A stretch of DNA of 46,114 nt from an uncultured beta proteobacterium (GTDB lineage: Bacteria; Pseudomonadota; Gammaproteobacteria; Burkholderiales; Rhodocyclaceae): the NCBI GenBank assembly GCA_903848955.1, contig CAINHS010000071.1, positions 1 through 46,114 on the forward strand, written 5' to 3'. The notes under the pieces are model-generated. The model did no database searches, was not told the origin of the DNA, and was given only the letters and a program-made list of their open reading frames with translations. The position numbers were made by a program, and so were the translations under genes. Numbering within the stretch: the first letter of the stretch is position 1; every line of letters starts with the position of its first letter. Positions 44,566 to 46,114 of this stretch are shown here, in pieces.

Positions 44566-46114
44566 ATGAGCATGAAATGCCCCTCCCCGCAATTGGGGGG
44601 GACTGCCGAGACAGAGCTCGCCAACACACCGGAATGTGAGATACCGGCGCGTCCCGCGGCGGAACTTCTGCATGAACTGCAAGCGCATCAAATCGAACTG
44701 GAGATGCAGAACGAGGAATTGCACCAGGCGCAAAGCGAACTGGAGGCGTCGCGTGACCGCTATCTCAATCTCTACGAGTTCGCCCCGGTCGGCTATCTCA
44801 CGCTGCGCAGCGACGGCCTGATCGAGGATGCCAATCTCACCGCCGCCACGCTGCTCGGGACCGAACGCAAGAACCTGCTGCTGCGCCGCTTCACCGCCCA
44901 GGTCATCGCCGAAGACCAGAGTCGCTGGCTGACGCTGTTCCTGGCCATGATGCAACAGGACGGCACAAGCAGTGTCGAGGTGACCATGCAACGTGGGGAT
45001 GGCACGGCGTTTCAGGCGCTGCTGAATTGTGCAACCCAGAAAGACGGCGGTGGCGGGACGGCACTGCTCATCGCCCTGACCGACATCAGCGAACGCGCGC
45101 AGAGGGAGCGGGTCGATGCCTTCCTCTCTCAAGCCGGCAGCACCACGACCGGACCCTTCTTCGATACGCTGGCCCTGTTTCTGGCCCGCAGCCTGCAGAT
45201 GGACTACATCTGCATTGACCGGCTCGAAGGCGATCACTTGAATGCCACCACTCTGGCGGTCTGGCACGATGGCCATTTCGAGGACAACCTGACCTATGCT
45301 CTGCGCGACACCCCCTGTGGCGATGTGGTGGGGAAAAAGGTGTGCTGTTTCCCGGCCAGCGTGTGCCGGTTCTTCCCCAACGATGCGGCGCTGCAGGAAC
45401 TGCAGGCCGAAAGCTACGTCGGCGTCACCCTGTGGAGCCACACCGGACAGCCGATCGGGTTGATCGCCATGATCAGCCGCCGTCCGCTGACCAACCGGAC
45501 AATTGCCGAGACCACGCTGGAGCGGATTGCGGTGCGCGCCGCCGGCGAACTGGAACGGCTGATGGCGGAGGATGCATTGCGCGAAAGCGAGTTGCGGTTT
45601 TCCCTGTTCATGGAAAACCTGCCGGCGTGTACTTACATCAAGGATGCGCAGGGGAGACACATATTCGCTAACCACGCACTGGCTAGCCAAACCGAGGCTA
45701 CGGTGGGCTCGCTCCTCGGAAAGACGAATGCAGATTTATGGCCGCCGGAAATCGCAGCGAAGCTCGATTCCGCAGACGCGGCGGTAATCACCGGCAGATC
45801 ACCGCTGACCATTGAAGAAGACGTGTTGATGAAGAACGGGGTGCGAACCTATCTCACGACCAAGTTTCCCATCGAGTGCTCGAACGGAGAAACACTTCTT
45901 GGTGGCGTATCGTTTGACATCACCGAGCGCAAACAAGCGGAAGCCGAACTGATCCAGCACCGCAAACACCTCGAAGAACTTGTCTCCGCCCGTACCCTGG
46001 AACTTGAACAGAGCCGTGATGCCGCCGATGCCGCGAACATCGCCAAGAGCGCCTTCCTCGCCAACATGAGCCACGAAATCCGCACGCCGATGAACGGCAT
46101 CATCGGCATGGCGA
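44566..46114 (+). CDS. PAS-GAF-PAS hybrid-type sensor histidine kinase, N-terminal part (truncated by window edge)
   Basis: The frame opens at the ATG at 44566 (GAAGGAAT upstream) and runs through the window end, giving 516 codons. There is no membrane helix. A Gln/Glu-rich coiled coil ([20 protein letters not shown]) is followed by a first PAS domain (about 68-180) and a GAF-like domain (about 185-345) with an unusual cysteine group ([18 protein letters not shown]). A second PAS domain (about 350-465) leads to the dimerisation helix with phospho-acceptor His503 ([12 protein letters not shown]). The kinase core joins that of the paralogue at 40757-43111 almost identically. The ATPase and receiver domains must lie beyond the window. 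Confidence 0.92.
   Translation, partial: MSMKCPSPQLGGTAETELANTPECEIPARPAAELLHELQAHQIELEMQNEELHQAQSELEASRDRYLNLYEFAPVGYLTLRSDGLIEDANLTAATLLGTERKNLLLRRFTAQVIAEDQSRWLTLFLAMMQQDGTSSVEVTMQRGDGTAFQALLNCATQKDGGGGTALLIALTDISERAQRERVDAFLSQAGSTTTGPFFDTLALFLARSLQMDYICIDRLEGDHLNATTLAVWHDGHFEDNLTYALRDTPCGDVVGKKVCCFPASVCRFFPNDAALQELQAESYVGVTLWSHTGQPIGLIAMISRRPLTNRTIAETTLERIAVRAAGELERLMAEDALRESELRFSLFMENLPACTYIKDAQGRHIFANHALASQTEATVGSLLGKTNADLWPPEIAAKLDSADAAVITGRSPLTIEEDVLMKNGVRTYLTTKFPIECSNGETLLGGVSFDITERKQAEAELIQHRKHLEELVSARTLELEQSRDAADAANIAKSAFLANMSHEIRTPMNGIIGMA

Overview
The window comes from the chromosome of a GC-rich, nitrogen-fixing proteobacterium. It is most likely a betaproteobacterium of the Rhodocyclales type. 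The inference rests on the nif, rnf and dra gene content, sigma54/NifA-type promoters, and a NifL-NifA pair lacking the cysteine linker of oxygen-sensitive NifA. The genus cannot be fixed from this sequence alone.

Layout. (1) 1-4989, + strand: the 3' end of a hybrid histidine kinase, a cyclic-nucleotide-domain/EAL phosphodiesterase, a methyl-accepting chemotaxis protein and CheW. (2) 5091-12761, - strand: the structural nitrogenase operon, nifH-nifD-nifK-nifT-ferredoxin-nafY-orf86-lrv-orf319, from a sigma54 promoter with a NifA site. (3) 12917-15782, + strand: draT, divergent from nifH, then a SIR2-like protein and a papain-like peptidase. (4) 15722-18487, - strand: non-nif genes (ZIP transporter remnant, a panE-like reductase, dmeF, a small secreted protein). 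(5) 18624-22674, - strand: nifB-fdxN-nifO-like-2Fe2S ferredoxin-FeSII-draG, again with a sigma54 promoter and NifA site. (6) 22909-26042, - strand: nifL-nifA. (7) 26316-32905, + strand: an Rnf operon in the order G-E-rseC-A-B-C-D-H, divergent from nifLA. (8) 32930-35737, - strand: nifV-nifW-nifZ-nifM. (9) 35993-46114: an HD-GYP phosphodiesterase, hisI-hisG, a response-regulator/TPR protein, two more hybrid kinases and lrgA-lrgB.

How it works together. NifL-NifA controls the promoters of nifH, nifB, rnf and probably nifV. NifHDK is the enzyme. NifB starts FeMo-cofactor synthesis and NafY probably carries the cofactor. NifV makes homocitrate; NifW, NifZ and NifM mature the proteins. Rnf and the ferredoxins deliver low-potential electrons. 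FeSII and DraT/DraG give oxygen and ADP-ribosylation control. nifE, nifN, nifX, nifU, nifS and nifQ are not in this window.

The most striking non-coding structure is a family of seven long hairpins whose arms are tandem 8-base units (ACACAGAG or GCGCAGAG type). They occupy five junctions of the rnf operon and two of the nif operon. Other points worth attention are the SIR2-like/peptidase pair beside draT, a perfect 20-bp inverted repeat across a ferredoxin stop codon, the back-to-back sigma54 promoters of nifLA and rnf, and the unknown 319-residue protein that ends the nifH operon.
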